Below are positions 10,051 through 17,632 of a stretch of 64,000 bases of DNA, one piece after another. Origin of the DNA: Pseudomonas fildesensis (GTDB lineage: Bacteria > Pseudomonadota > Gammaproteobacteria > Pseudomonadales > Pseudomonadaceae); assembly GCF_001050345.1 (NCBI RefSeq), contig NZ_LFMW01000012.1, positions 248,001 through 312,000 on the forward strand, in the 5' to 3' direction. Position 1 is the first letter of the stretch. Each line of letters starts with the position of its first letter. The translations under genes and the position numbers were made by a program. The notes under the pieces are model-generated. The model did no database searches and was not told where the DNA came from. It saw nothing but the letters and a program-made list of their open reading frames with translations.

Positions 10051-10324
10051 GCTAGTTGAGGCAAGCGGGCTGAGGCAGGCGGGCTTGTTGTGGCGAGCGG
10101 GCTTGCCCCGCGTTGGGCTGCGAAGCAGCCCCAAAACCAGGCGCCACGGAGTGCCTGAAGCACCGCATTCTTCTTGACTGGGGCCGCTTCGCAGCCCAAC
10201 GCGGGGCAAGCCCGCTCGCCACGACAAGCCTGCTCGCCACAAAGATCGCGTTCGACACGCCACCGTTTTGACTGAACGGCCTCCCGCCTGAATCTTGTAA
10301 CCAACCCGCCCCGCGCCTTGCACG
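10051..10324. repeat. 274-bp direct repeat, copy A
   Basis: This stretch is nearly identical to 10384-10657 (offset 333 bp, only a few mismatches). It contains a long BIME-type palindrome at about 10089-10224 whose arms carry the GTGGCGAGCGGGCTTGCCCCGC core. Its right edge is TTGCACG, which in copy B forms a -35 box. Open reading frames in all frames here are repeat artefacts, not genes. Confidence 0.9.
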
Positions 10325-10383
10325 CTTTACCGTGCCCTTGGCGTCAAAATCCTTGATCAGCAACCGGGCGCGGCTCACAACAG
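10325..10383 (-). pseudogene. Diverged fragment of the thioredoxin-like gene
   Basis: Lying between the two 274-bp repeats, this 59-bp segment closely resembles about 9718-9773 inside the thioredoxin-like gene, including the codons for LLI-K-FDAKGTV. It has several substitutions and no complete frame. It marks a tandem duplication that began inside or next to that gene. Confidence 0.65.
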
Positions 10384-10657
10384 GCTAGTTGAGGCAAGCG
10401 GGCTGAGGCAGGCGGGCTTGTTGTGGCGAGCGGGCTTGCCCCGCGTTGGGCTGCGAAGCAGCCCCAAAACCAGGCGCCACGGAGTGCCTGAAGCACCGCA
10501 TTCTTCTTGACTGGGGCCGCTTCGCAGCCCAACGCGGGGCAAGCCCGCTCGCCACGACAAGCCTGCTTGCCACAAAGATCGCGTCCGGCACGCCACCGTT
10601 TTGACTGAACGGCCTCCCGCCTGAATCTTGTAACCAACCCGCCCCGCGCCTTGCACG
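10384..10657. repeat. 274-bp direct repeat, copy B
   Basis: Second copy of the 10051-10324 segment, including the BIME palindrome (about 10422-10557). Unlike copy A it is followed by a -10 box and a structured leader, so only this copy has a complete promoter at its right edge. Confidence 0.9.
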
Positions 10658-10680
10658 ATTTCCGCGAGGAAGCATATAGT
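10651..10680 (+). promoter_or_regulatory. Sigma-70 type promoter for structured leader/small ORF
   Basis: TTGCAC (10651-10656) and TATAGT (10675-10680) are separated by 18 bp. The expected start at about 10687 is exactly the first base of a run of hairpins ending in a terminator. The -35 box lies in the last bases of the duplicated repeat. Confidence 0.6.
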
Positions 10681-10686
10681 CCGCCC

Positions 10687-10767
10687 GTCGCTCAAAAAAG
10701 CGACCAGGTTTGGCGACCTGGAAACCACGGTTCAGAAAGCGGCTGCACATCCGGCAGTCGTTTTTAT
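10687..10767 (+). ncRNA. Candidate small structured RNA or attenuator leader
   Basis: Three consecutive hairpins follow the promoter. GTCGCT/AGCGAC spans 10687-10704, CCAGGT/ACCTGG spans 10704-10721, and a terminator-type hairpin with a T-run spans 10740-10767. The small ORF at 10803 starts 35 nt after the T-run. This could be an independent RNA of about 75-80 nt or an attenuator leader for the ORF. I cannot assign it to a named RNA family. Confidence 0.5.
10740..10767 (+). terminator. Rho-independent terminator ahead of the small ORF
   Basis: CGGCTGC and GCAGTCG form a 7-bp stem (one G-U pair) with a 7-nt loop, followed directly by TTTTTAT. Its position between promoter and start codon suggests conditional read-through or a free-standing RNA. 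Confidence 0.65.
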
Positions 10768-10802
10768 ATTAGATAAGCCAATTGAACCTGGAGCGTCACG
10801 TT

Positions 10803-11072
10803 ATGACTCGATACATCCCGCTAACCGGCAACGACTGCACCATCCCCGCTCTAATCATCGACACCCAAGCCCCTCTCGACGTCCTCCACGAAGCCGCCGC
10901 GTACCGCATTCGCGCAGTGACGCAATTACTTGAAAACCTCGCATTCCGAGAAGAGATCAGCAGTGATGCCGTGGTGCTTCACGACTTCGCACAATTGCTG
11001 GCCATCCCCTTGCGGGATGGGTGTGATTTGATGGATGTGATTGGGCGCAGGCTAACTCCACAAGCGGCCTAA
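10803..11072 (+). CDS. Small uncharacterised protein (DUF3077-like)
   Basis: The 89-residue product has no signal peptide or membrane segment. It consists mainly of predicted helices (APLDVLHEAAAYRIRAVTQL, then a helix around VVLHDFAQLLA). Its size and a helix rich in Ala/Leu recall the DUF3077/DUF6124 small proteins that are numerous in Pseudomonas, but I cannot confirm the family. The ATG at 10803 is chosen because GGAG lies 9 nt upstream; an in-frame TTG at 10782 has no ribosome site. It lies downstream of a promoter and an internal terminator, so expression may depend on read-through. Function unknown. Confidence 0.6.
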   Translation: MTRYIPLTGNDCTIPALIIDTQAPLDVLHEAAAYRIRAVTQLLENLAFREEISSDAVVLHDFAQLLAIPLRDGCDLMDVIGRRLTPQAA

Positions 11073-11116
11073 GCGGGAACAGGGCGGCTTTCAGTCGCCC
11101 TGCCGGAAGACAGCGG

Positions 11117-12130
11117 TCAAACCATCCCGCCGAGCTTCAACTCACTCTTCAAATACGCATAGTAAATCGGCCCCGCCACCACACCCGGCAGGCCAAACGC
11201 GGCTTCAAACACCAGCATCGCCAGCAGCAATTCCCACGACTTGGCACTGATCTGCCCGCCCACGATGCGCGCGTTGAGGAAGTACTCGACCTTGTGGATC
11301 ACAATCAAATACCCCAATGCCGCCACCGCCACCCAGATCGACAGCGACAACGCGACGATGGTGATCAGGGTGTTGGACATCAGGTTGCCGATCACCGGCA
11401 GCAGGCCCAGCAGGAAGGTCAATACGATCAGGGTTTTGGTCAACGGCAGGTGGATACCGCACAGCGGCAGCACCACGGCCAGGAACACCGCGGTGAAGAC
11501 CGTGTTGAGCGCAGCAATCTTGATCTGGGCAAAGACGATGTTGCGAAACGCCTGGACCAGCAGGTGCAGGCGGTCGAACAGCGCGGCGGCCAGCGGTTTG
11601 CGTTTGGTCAGGTCGGGGACGCGCTGCAGGGCCATGATCGCGCCGAGCACCATGCCGATCAGCAGCGTGACGAACATGTGGGCGGCGTCTTTGCCGACCA
11701 GTTGCAGTTCGCTCAGGTGCTTGCTCAGCCAGTCGCCGATGGCCACGCGGAATTCGGCAGCGCTGGCCGGTAAGTAGGCGTCGATAAACGGCGGCAGCTG
11801 GCCGCGCGCGCGGTCGACCACGCCCATGAATTTGTCGAGGGAGGCCCCGGGGTTTTCCGCTTCGTGGAGCAGGAAGCTGATGGCGCCGGCAAAGATCAGG
11901 GTCAGCACGCTGACGATCAGGGTACCGAGCAACGCCACCGCCAGCCAACGCGCTCGCCGACCTTCGATCAGCCGCTGCAGTTGGGGGGTAAGCATGTTGA
12001 CCAGTTCAAAAACCAACAAGCCGGCCAGCAGACTGGGCAGCAATTTCAGCGGCAGGACCAGCAGCAATCCGCCGAAGATGATGATGTAGCTGGCCAGCAA
12101 CAACACGTGACGCTGAGAAAACGTTGGCAT
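11117..12130 (-). CDS. AI-2E family transporter (PerM/TqsA/YdiK-like)
   Basis: This 337-residue inner-membrane protein has paired N-terminal membrane helices, a soluble helical stretch (about 85-150), then further helices including the family's conserved region PLTKTLIVLTFLLGLLPVIGN and a C-terminal GLPGVVAGPIYYAYLK motif. The family includes E. coli TqsA (autoinducer-2 export), while other members transport ions or have unknown substrates, so the substrate here is open. It is a single gene, with a REP element upstream. Assignment to the family is firm. Confidence 0.9.
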   Translation of the reverse strand: MPTFSQRHVLLLASYIIIFGGLLLVLPLKLLPSLLAGLLVFELVNMLTPQLQRLIEGRRARWLAVALLGTLIVSVLTLIFAGAISFLLHEAENPGASLDKFMGVVDRARGQLPPFIDAYLPASAAEFRVAIGDWLSKHLSELQLVGKDAAHMFVTLLIGMVLGAIMALQRVPDLTKRKPLAAALFDRLHLLVQAFRNIVFAQIKIAALNTVFTAVFLAVVLPLCGIHLPLTKTLIVLTFLLGLLPVIGNLMSNTLITIVALSLSIWVAVAALGYLIVIHKVEYFLNARIVGGQISAKSWELLLAMLVFEAAFGLPGVVAGPIYYAYLKSELKLGGMV

Positions 12131-12162
12131 ACAGCCTCAAAACGAACGGCGTTAAAGGATGT

Positions 12163-12312
12163 TGTAGGAGCGAGCTTGCTGTGGCGAGGGAGCTTGCTCC
12201 CGCTGGGCTGCGAAGCTGCCCCAAACCCGTCGATCAAGATACAACAGATGCACCTGTTTGACTGGTTTGGGAGCGCTTCGCACTCCAACGGGAGCAAGCT
12301 CCCTCGTCACTA
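12163..12312. repeat. REP/BIME palindrome
   Basis: Arms carry GGCGAGGGAGCTTGCTCCCG and its complement, spaced by a short central region, as in other elements of this window. It lies upstream of the AI-2E transporter gene and downstream of psiF (coming from the right). Confidence 0.85.
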
Positions 12313-12375
12313 AAGGCCAACGCCTACGACAGGGGGCTGTGTGCGAGTGTCGCAGCCTTCTATGGCCCGGGGCTA

Positions 12376-12675
12376 TTATTTCTTCAGGCAGGTGCTCATA
12401 AAGGTTTTGCGTGCATCGCCAGCCAAGGCTTTGGTCTTGGCGTCCGCATTGCAGTCTTTCATCTTCTGCTGCTGCGGCGTAAGGGTCTTCGCATCATTGG
12501 CCGCTGGCGCCGACAGGCAGGTTTTCATGAAGGCCTTGCGGTCGTCGCCCTTGAGCGTCTTGGTCGTCGCTTCGGCATTGCAGGTGGTCATTTTATTTTG
12601 CTGGGCGGTGGCGGCAAAACCCTGGGAACACAACAGCAGGCCCATCATCAACAACGGAATACGCAGCATCTTCAT
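12376..12675 (-). CDS. psiF: PsiF-family exported protein
   Basis: The 99-residue protein has a signal peptide (MKMLRIPLLMMGLLLCSQGFA) and two tandem PsiF repeats, each with the pattern K-x-CNA-A-TK-L-GD-RK-FM-TCL and a pair of cysteines. E. coli psiF is induced by phosphate starvation and lies downstream of phoA; its role is unknown. I see no convincing Pho box upstream here, so phosphate control is not supported in this strain. A GGGAG ribosome site sits 8 nt before the ATG. Location is most likely periplasmic. Confidence 0.88.
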   Translation of the reverse strand: MKMLRIPLLMMGLLLCSQGFAATAQQNKMTTCNAEATTKTLKGDDRKAFMKTCLSAPAANDAKTLTPQQQKMKDCNADAKTKALAGDARKTFMSTCLKK

Positions 12676-12746
12676 GGAGTTTTCTCCCTGTTACCGCACC
12701 GGGGGGTACGGCCTGACGAGGAGTGTAGTCAAAACCTGTTACATCT

Positions 12747-13535
12747 TCATCGGCTGCGAATGTTTGCCCGGCGGTATTGCTCCGGCGTGCAGCCAGCGTG
12801 GCGTTGGAACATCGCGATAAACGCCGAGGCGGTGCTGTAACCCAGGTCAAAAGCTACGTGTTGCACGCTGCGTTCGCTGTCTAGCGCCTCGATAGCTGCC
12901 AGGTAGCGCAGGCGCTGGCGCCATTCGCCAAAGCTCATGCCCAGCTCCCGCACAAACTGCCGCGCCAGGGTGCGTTCGCTCACATGCACCTGCTCGGCCC
13001 ATTGCGCCAGGGGGCGGTTGTCGCCTGGTTCCGCTTGCATGCCTTCCAACACGCCGAGCAGCCCGGGGTGGCGGGCGTAGGGCAGGAAACCATCGTGGAT
13101 CGGCGCCTGTTTGAGTTGGTCCACCAGTACCTGGGCCAGGCGAATATCAGCCTCAGTGTTGGGGATGTTGACGTCACGCCGGGCGAAGTCGCTGAGGATC
13201 GCCTTGAGGATCTCGCTGATCGCCAAGGTGCACGGTTGCTCTGGCAGTTGCTCGCAGAGCTGAGGCGAAAGGCCCACCGAGCGGTAGACAATCGCCTGGG
13301 CGTTGTAGGAGCTGTGCTCGGTGTTGGGTGGGATCCACACCGCGTATTGCGGCGGCGACATAAAGCGGTTGCCGGCCACTTGCATGCGCATCACCCCGTT
13401 GGCCGAATAATCCAGCGAGCCCCAGAAATGCCGGTGCGGGGTGCACTCGGTGTCCGGGGCGAAATCCGAATAACGGAAGTACACCGGGCTCGGCAAACTG
13501 CGGAAATCGGCGAGGCGTACGGTATGTCGGGCCAT
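12747..13535 (-). CDS. AraC-family transcriptional regulator (NimR-like)
   Basis: This 262-residue protein has an N-terminal cupin-like sensor domain (HRHFWGSLDY and WIPPNTEHS) and a C-terminal double helix-turn-helix (about 160-258) with the AraC signature VAFDLGYSTASAFIAMFQRHAGCTPEQYRR. The layout matches the AraC subgroup that controls a divergently placed exporter, such as E. coli NimR/NimT. Here the divergent neighbour is a DMT-family exporter at 13633. Repeats of TGTCTGGAT in the 97-bp gap could be its operators. The ligand is unknown. Confidence 0.88.
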   Translation of the reverse strand: MARHTVRLADFRSLPSPVYFRYSDFAPDTECTPHRHFWGSLDYSANGVMRMQVAGNRFMSPPQYAVWIPPNTEHSSYNAQAIVYRSVGLSPQLCEQLPEQPCTLAISEILKAILSDFARRDVNIPNTEADIRLAQVLVDQLKQAPIHDGFLPYARHPGLLGVLEGMQAEPGDNRPLAQWAEQVHVSERTLARQFVRELGMSFGEWRQRLRYLAAIEALDSERSVQHVAFDLGYSTASAFIAMFQRHAGCTPEQYRRANIRSR

Positions 13536-13537
13536 AT

Positions 13538-13592
13538 TGTCTGGATTCAGAGGTCGTTTGTCTGGATCGCAGTATAGGCGTCGATCCAGACA
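13538..13592. promoter_or_regulatory. Candidate operators between AraC regulator and DMT exporter
   Basis: TGTCTGGAT occurs at 13538-13546 and again at 13559-13567, 21 bp apart and so on the same face of the helix. Its inverse ATCCAGACA lies at 13584-13592. A GATAAT that could act as a -10 follows at 13596. Regulation by the adjacent AraC protein is inference. Confidence 0.5.
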
Positions 13593-13632
13593 GGGGATAA
13601 TCCCGTCTCATCAACACACCTGGTTATTTTTA

Positions 13633-14511
13633 ATGCAATACGCTTATCCCTTGCTGGCCATTTTCATCTGGGCCGGCAACACCGTGGTCAACAAACTGGC
13701 CGTGGGCGCGCTATTCCCCGCTGAAATCGGCTTTTACCGCTGGTTGCTGGCGGCAGCGTTGTTCACGCCATTCATGCTCAAGCCAGTGATCGCCAACTGG
13801 GCGCTGATTCGCCCGAACCTGGGCAAGATCTTCATCCTCGGGGTATTGGGCATGGCGGTGTACCAGAGCCTGGCGTACTACGCCGCGTCGCTGACCACCG
13901 CCACCAACATGGGCATCATCCTCTCCCTGATGCCGTTGATGGCGCTGACCGCTGCAATCATCAGCCTCGGCCAGCGCCTGACGTTTGGCGCACTGACCGG
14001 CGCAGTCCTGTCGTTCGCAGGCGTCGTGGTGGTGGTCTCGGCTGGCAGCCTGGGCGCGCTGCTGCAACACGGAGTCAACCTGGGCGACGGCATGATGCTG
14101 GTGGCCACCCTGGCCTACGCGGTCTACAGCACCCTGCTGAAAAAATGGCAGTTGCGCCTGCCGCCGTTGGTGTTGCTGTATTTGCAGGTGCTGGTGGCGG
14201 TGGTGGTGCTGTTCCCGTTGTTCCTGTTCTCGGCGAAAGCCGGCCTGGGCTGGGCGAATATTCCGCTGGTGTTGTACGCCTGCCTGTTGGCCTCGATGCT
14301 CGCACCACTGGCGTGGATGCATTCGGTTAAGACCCTGGGGCCAAGCCGCACCACGCTGTTTTTCAACTTGCTGCCGCTGATCACAGCGCTGATTGCGGCG
14401 GTGGTGTTAAAAGAAGAGTTGGCGCCATATCACCTGGTGGGCGGCTTGCTGACATTGGGCGGGGTGATCCTGTCGGAGCGCTGGACCACGCCGGTGCGTC
14501 GCCGGGCCTAA
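13633..14511 (+). CDS. DMT-superfamily (EamA) transporter
   Basis: The 292-residue inner-membrane protein has about ten hydrophobic helices arranged as two EamA repeats. The first begins YPLLAIFIWAGNTVVNKLAVG, and the end shows the family pattern ALIAAVVLKEELAPYHLVGGLLTLGGVILSE. EamA proteins commonly export amino acids or metabolites. Divergent placement from an AraC regulator suggests inducible efflux, but the substrate is unknown. The start at 13633 is used because earlier in-frame codons would add a charged, non-hydrophobic leader. Its stop codon interleaves with that of the convergent lipase gene. Confidence 0.9.
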   Translation: MQYAYPLLAIFIWAGNTVVNKLAVGALFPAEIGFYRWLLAAALFTPFMLKPVIANWALIRPNLGKIFILGVLGMAVYQSLAYYAASLTTATNMGIILSLMPLMALTAAIISLGQRLTFGALTGAVLSFAGVVVVVSAGSLGALLQHGVNLGDGMMLVATLAYAVYSTLLKKWQLRLPPLVLLYLQVLVAVVVLFPLFLFSAKAGLGWANIPLVLYACLLASMLAPLAWMHSVKTLGPSRTTLFFNLLPLITALIAAVVLKEELAPYHLVGGLLTLGGVILSERWTTPVRRRA

Positions 14512-15398
14512 ACCCCGGCAGCTTTCAAGCGCTGGGCATGTTCGACAAACAACCTGATCGGCTCGGCGCCCTTGCCTACCAGGCCCAGGGACTGGTTAAC
14601 GATATCGAAGTGGTCCAGGGCGTAGTCGTCGCCGATCACCACTCCCAGGTGTGAGCTGTAGCGCCCGACCATGCCATCGCACTGGCCTTTTTCGCGTACA
14701 AAGCTGCGAGCAAATAACCGGCAACTGCGGTTCGTGCCGTCAAACAGGTTACGCCCGCGATCCGTGATACCCGGTTGCAAGGTGCCGGACCACGAGTAAT
14801 AGCGCACGCCGTTGACCACCTCGGCGCCCTGCCCGCCCCAGGTATCCGGCAGCCCCTGGGGATACTGGCGGTTGAACAGCGCCACGCCCTCGCTGGTCAG
14901 CGATTGGTGCGACGCCTGCAAATCCGCCTTGAAGCGCGGGCCCCGATAGCCGGTTTCCAGCACGCCCATCACCCAGGCCACAAGATGAAACAGCGCGCTC
15001 ATGATCCGGCCTTTCGCGCTGTCAGCGGGGTGATGCATGTGGATATGGTCCGCCAATTCCGAACCATGATTGGGCCCGGCCACCGATGTCACAGACGCAA
15101 CCCATTCCGGCCGCACGGCCGCCGCATACCGCGCGGTGAGCGCGCCCTGGCTGTGGCCGATCAGGTTGACCTTGTCGGCGCCGGTGTCGCGGCGGATCTG
15201 CTCGATCTGCGCCAGCAACTGCTCGCCGCGTACCTCGCTCGAGTCGAGCGGCGCCACCTGCACCGGGAACACCTGCGCGCCACCCGCCCGCAGTGCGGGG
15301 ACGATACCGTACCAGTAAGGGAAAAATCCCAGGCGCACAAACCCGAGCATGCCCGGCACCAGCACCAAGGGGTAACGCGTGGCTAACGACTGCGACAT
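14508..15398 (-). CDS. Triacylglycerol lipase of the Pseudomonas LipA-like family
   Basis: The 296-residue alpha/beta hydrolase has the nucleophile elbow GHSQG with S83, and by comparison with Pseudomonas family I lipases the acid D241 (CDGMVG) and the base H263 (ALDHFDIVNQ). C226 and C240 could form the family's disulfide, though one cysteine is displaced relative to P. aeruginosa LipA. The start at 15398 gives a mature-like N-terminus (RYPLVLVPGMLG) with no signal peptide, so secretion by the Xcp route is doubtful. No Lif foldase gene is adjacent. An AAGGA ribosome site supports this start. Substrate, probably lipid or polyester, is inferred from the family. Confidence 0.85.
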   Translation of the reverse strand: MSQSLATRYPLVLVPGMLGFVRLGFFPYWYGIVPALRAGGAQVFPVQVAPLDSSEVRGEQLLAQIEQIRRDTGADKVNLIGHSQGALTARYAAAVRPEWVASVTSVAGPNHGSELADHIHMHHPADSAKGRIMSALFHLVAWVMGVLETGYRGPRFKADLQASHQSLTSEGVALFNRQYPQGLPDTWGGQGAEVVNGVRYYSWSGTLQPGITDRGRNLFDGTNRSCRLFARSFVREKGQCDGMVGRYSSHLGVVIGDDYALDHFDIVNQSLGLVGKGAEPIRLFVEHAQRLKAAGV

Positions 15399-15574
15399 GA
15401 AGCGAACGTCCTTGATCAAGAAAGGATGAGGGCAGGTTAGCGCAGTCCGGCGACGCACTGATGACACCTCCCGGCAAATCCAATAAAACTTTTTGCTGCG
15501 CCCAGGACTCACAACTTGGAGCGATCACGCCGGCAGAGCGTGGCGCAAAACCGGATTAGCACCAGGAGATTGAG

Positions 15575-16105
15575 ATGACTGAAGCAAACTTGACTGACGT
15601 TGCGACCCTGCGCCAACGCGCCCGTCAGAACGTCGAAAACGGTGCCGTGACCGAAGGCTATGACGCCGACCGCGAAGAAATCATCCGCTTGCTCAACGGC
15701 TCGCTCGCCACCGAGTTGGTGTGTGTACTGCGCTACAAGCGCCACTACTTCATGGCCAGCGGCGTAAAAGCCCACATCGCCGCCGAGGAATTCCTTGAGC
15801 ACGCCACTCAGGAAGCCGAGCACGCCGACAAACTCGCCGAGCGCATCGTGCAGTTGGGCGGCGAACCGGAATTCAACCCGGACCTGCTGTCGAAGAACTC
15901 CCACGCTCAATACGTGGCGGGTAACTCGTTGAAGGAAATGGTCTACGAAGACTTGGTGGCCGAGCGGATTGCGGTTGATAGCTATCGCGAAATCATCCAG
16001 TACATCGGGGATAAAGACCCAACTACGCGCCGCCTGTTTGAAGAAATCCTGGCTCAGGAAGAAGAGCATGCGGACGATATGGCGGATATTCTAGAAAGCC
16101 TGTAA
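15575..16105 (+). CDS. Ferritin-like / bacterioferritin-type protein
   Basis: The 176-residue protein is a four-helix bundle of the ferritin-like superfamily. Paired E...ExxH motifs provide di-iron ligands: LATELVCVLRYKRH with downstream EFLEHATQEAEHAD, and YEDLVAERIAV with EEILAQEEEHADD. Function is probably iron storage or detoxification in the cytoplasm; a Dps-like role is less likely given the length and ligands. A CAGGAG ribosome site precedes the ATG. No Fur box was recognised. Its terminator appears to be split by a MITE-like element just downstream. Confidence 0.85.
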   Translation: MTEANLTDVATLRQRARQNVENGAVTEGYDADREEIIRLLNGSLATELVCVLRYKRHYFMASGVKAHIAAEEFLEHATQEAEHADKLAERIVQLGGEPEFNPDLLSKNSHAQYVAGNSLKEMVYEDLVAERIAVDSYREIIQYIGDKDPTTRRLFEEILAQEEEHADDMADILESL

Positions 16106-16116
16106 ATCGCTGCGCG

Positions 16117-16287
16117 AAAAAAGGGGGCGCTGAGGGTAATACCGATCAGTTACGGGTAAACACCGTAACTGTGGCGAGGGAGCTTGTCGGATCGCCGCAC
16201 CGTCCCGTTGGGCCGCGAAGCGGCCCCGCTTTCTACTGCTTAACTGATCGACATTAGGCGCTGGTTATCCAGCGTCCCTTTTTTACC
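16117..16287 (+). terminator. Ferritin-gene terminator interrupted by a MITE-like element
   Basis: The left arm, A6 then GGGGGCGCTG, ends near 16132. The right arm, CCAGCG-TCCC then T6, spans about 16269-16284. Rejoined they form a stem of about 10 bp with one bulge and a T-run. The 16137-16256 element lies between them, with GGCGCTG repeated on both sides (16126-16132 and 16257-16263). Confidence 0.6.
16137..16256. mobile_element. MITE-like element 1 (non-autonomous, 120 bp)
   Basis: The ends are imperfect inverted repeats, TAATACCGATCAGTTA and TAACTGATCGACATTA (14 of 16 match). The interior carries a REP core, GTGGCGAGGGAGCTTG, followed by a GGATCGCCGCACC variant. No transposase is encoded. 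A second copy lies at 17812-17916 with the same ends, and both sit in terminators. A parent insertion sequence with these ends is likely but not present in this window. Confidence 0.65.
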
Positions 16288-16298
16288 CGATACGACCG

Positions 16299-16655
16299 TC
16301 AGTTAGTCAGAAACCATGACAGAGCCATTCCCGCCATGGACGACATTGTGAGCAGGTAGGGAACTACTATCCAGAGTTTGAGAGGTGTTGGGATACGCTT
16401 CACATCCTCAACGAGTACGAGGTATCGCCATTGAAAAACTCTCGGCATAAGGATGACGAGGGCAATCGCGAAGAGGCGTTTCAACTTCCCACCCAACGGT
16501 CCTACTCCAAACCTATATTTGAACGTCACTATGAATGTGCTGAATTTTAGATAGTCTTCGGCCTCTTCAAGTCTTGTATAGATGACATAAAAATTTAATG
16601 GAAAACACAGCAGCATCAACACACCCGACCCTATACCGATAGACTCTGGCATCAT
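16299..16655 (-). CDS. Small membrane protein, candidate immunity protein
   Basis: The 118-residue protein has three hydrophobic segments (about 7-27, 61-80 and 92-115) and no recognised domain. Its start overlaps the stop of the upstream gene by 4 bp, so the two are translationally coupled. A small multi-span membrane protein directly behind a glycine-zipper protein is the usual layout of a pore-forming toxin and its immunity protein. This role is inference. Base composition is visibly more AT-rich than in neighbouring genes, which suggests transfer. Confidence 0.7.
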   Translation of the reverse strand: MMPESIGIGSGVLMLLCFPLNFYVIYTRLEEAEDYLKFSTFIVTFKYRFGVGPLGGKLKRLFAIALVILMPRVFQWRYLVLVEDVKRIPTPLKLWIVVPYLLTMSSMAGMALSWFLTN

Positions 16656-17632
16656 GTTCCACCCCCTGAAACTTCGTAAAGGCGGGTGCCTATTTGCTCA
16701 CCGGCATGGCTTCCTATGGTACCCACGGCTACGCCCCCAAGGGCCCCACCCACTATGGCGCAGCCTAGCGCACTCGTTCCCACAGTAGGTATGGCAAAGA
16801 CAAGTGCACATACGGCAACTCCAAATCCCATTCCTGCGTATCCCCCGAAAGCGGCGCCACCCACGCCTAACACCAACTTCCCGCCCTCCACATACTTTGC
16901 CCGCGTACATTCCTGCTCCCGCCCTGTGGAACACGCTTCTGTTATTTCCAACGCCGTCGCCCCAACGTCCAGGGCGATACCAATGTAAGTCCCCTTCTTC
17001 AGCATCTGTGAAGCCTTGGCGATACGCTTTACCGTCTCTTCATACCGGCGAATTTCACCGTGCTGCCAATAGCTTTTACTGGAGATGCCTAACATTTTCT
17101 TGATTGAGCCTTCATTTTTCAGGCCTGTACCAAAACGTGCCATGCCAGAAAGCTGACCATCGAGTTTTGCAAACAACGCGCGGCGCTTAGTCAGGAACTC
17201 ATCCCGTGAGGCCGGAGTGCCCTTGCTCAAATACTGCTTATGCAAAGCAGAGACTTCCTCGAGGGTCTTCTCGATTGCCTCCAGGTGCTTACTCCAGGCG
17301 TTGCTGGCGCTCCCTATTCCAATAGAGGCGTTGGTCATGATGGCTTGCAACAGGTCGTAGTTTTTGATCAAAAACTGATCGGCCGCAGAGTGCGCCAATA
17401 GCGCATGCTTCACGTTTTGCGCCGAGCCCATCAGCCACGCCTCTTCTGCGGTGCAGGACGCCGTCCGTGCATCGGGAATGATCACGAGCTGCCCAGGCAG
17501 TACCACGGTGTTGCGAATGTGCTGGTTGAGGATGTCGAACTTTGTTTGCGTATGGGGATTAAGAGAAAGGCTGAGTTTGAGCAATAGATAAGGCAGCGGT
17601 CGCTCATTGATAAATACATAGGGTCCCTGCAT
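16652..17632 (-). CDS. LysM-like / glycine-zipper protein, candidate pore-forming effector
   Basis: The 326-residue protein lacks a signal peptide. Residues about 15-54 end with FDILNQHIRNTVVLPGQLVI, which fits the second half of a LysM peptidoglycan-binding domain. The middle is helical and charged (about 110-215). Residues about 213-313 are rich in glycine and hydrophobics (GGAAFGGYAGMGFGVAV, GCAIVGGALGGVAVG), typical of glycine-zipper membrane segments in colicin-like or type VI secreted toxins. It is coupled by a 4-bp overlap to a small membrane protein. Toxin function and delivery are inferred, and I do not recognise a named family. AT content is raised. Confidence 0.75.
   Translation of the reverse strand: MQGPYVFINERPLPYLLLKLSLSLNPHTQTKFDILNQHIRNTVVLPGQLVIIPDARTASCTAEEAWLMGSAQNVKHALLAHSAADQFLIKNYDLLQAIMTNASIGIGSASNAWSKHLEAIEKTLEEVSALHKQYLSKGTPASRDEFLTKRRALFAKLDGQLSGMARFGTGLKNEGSIKKMLGISSKSYWQHGEIRRYEETVKRIAKASQMLKKGTYIGIALDVGATALEITEACSTGREQECTRAKYVEGGKLVLGVGGAAFGGYAGMGFGVAVCALVFAIPTVGTSALGCAIVGGALGGVAVGTIGSHAGEQIGTRLYEVSGGGT

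Noticed and set aside
10042..10750. Several minus-strand frames of about 90-150 codons with similar translations
   Set aside because: They translate the duplicated REP palindrome (repeated GLAAPRWAAKRPQ-like text) and lack ribosome sites.
12676..12746. Pho box upstream of psiF
   Set aside because: CTGT-containing stretches exist but no pair of CTGTNAT half-sites with 11-bp period was found.
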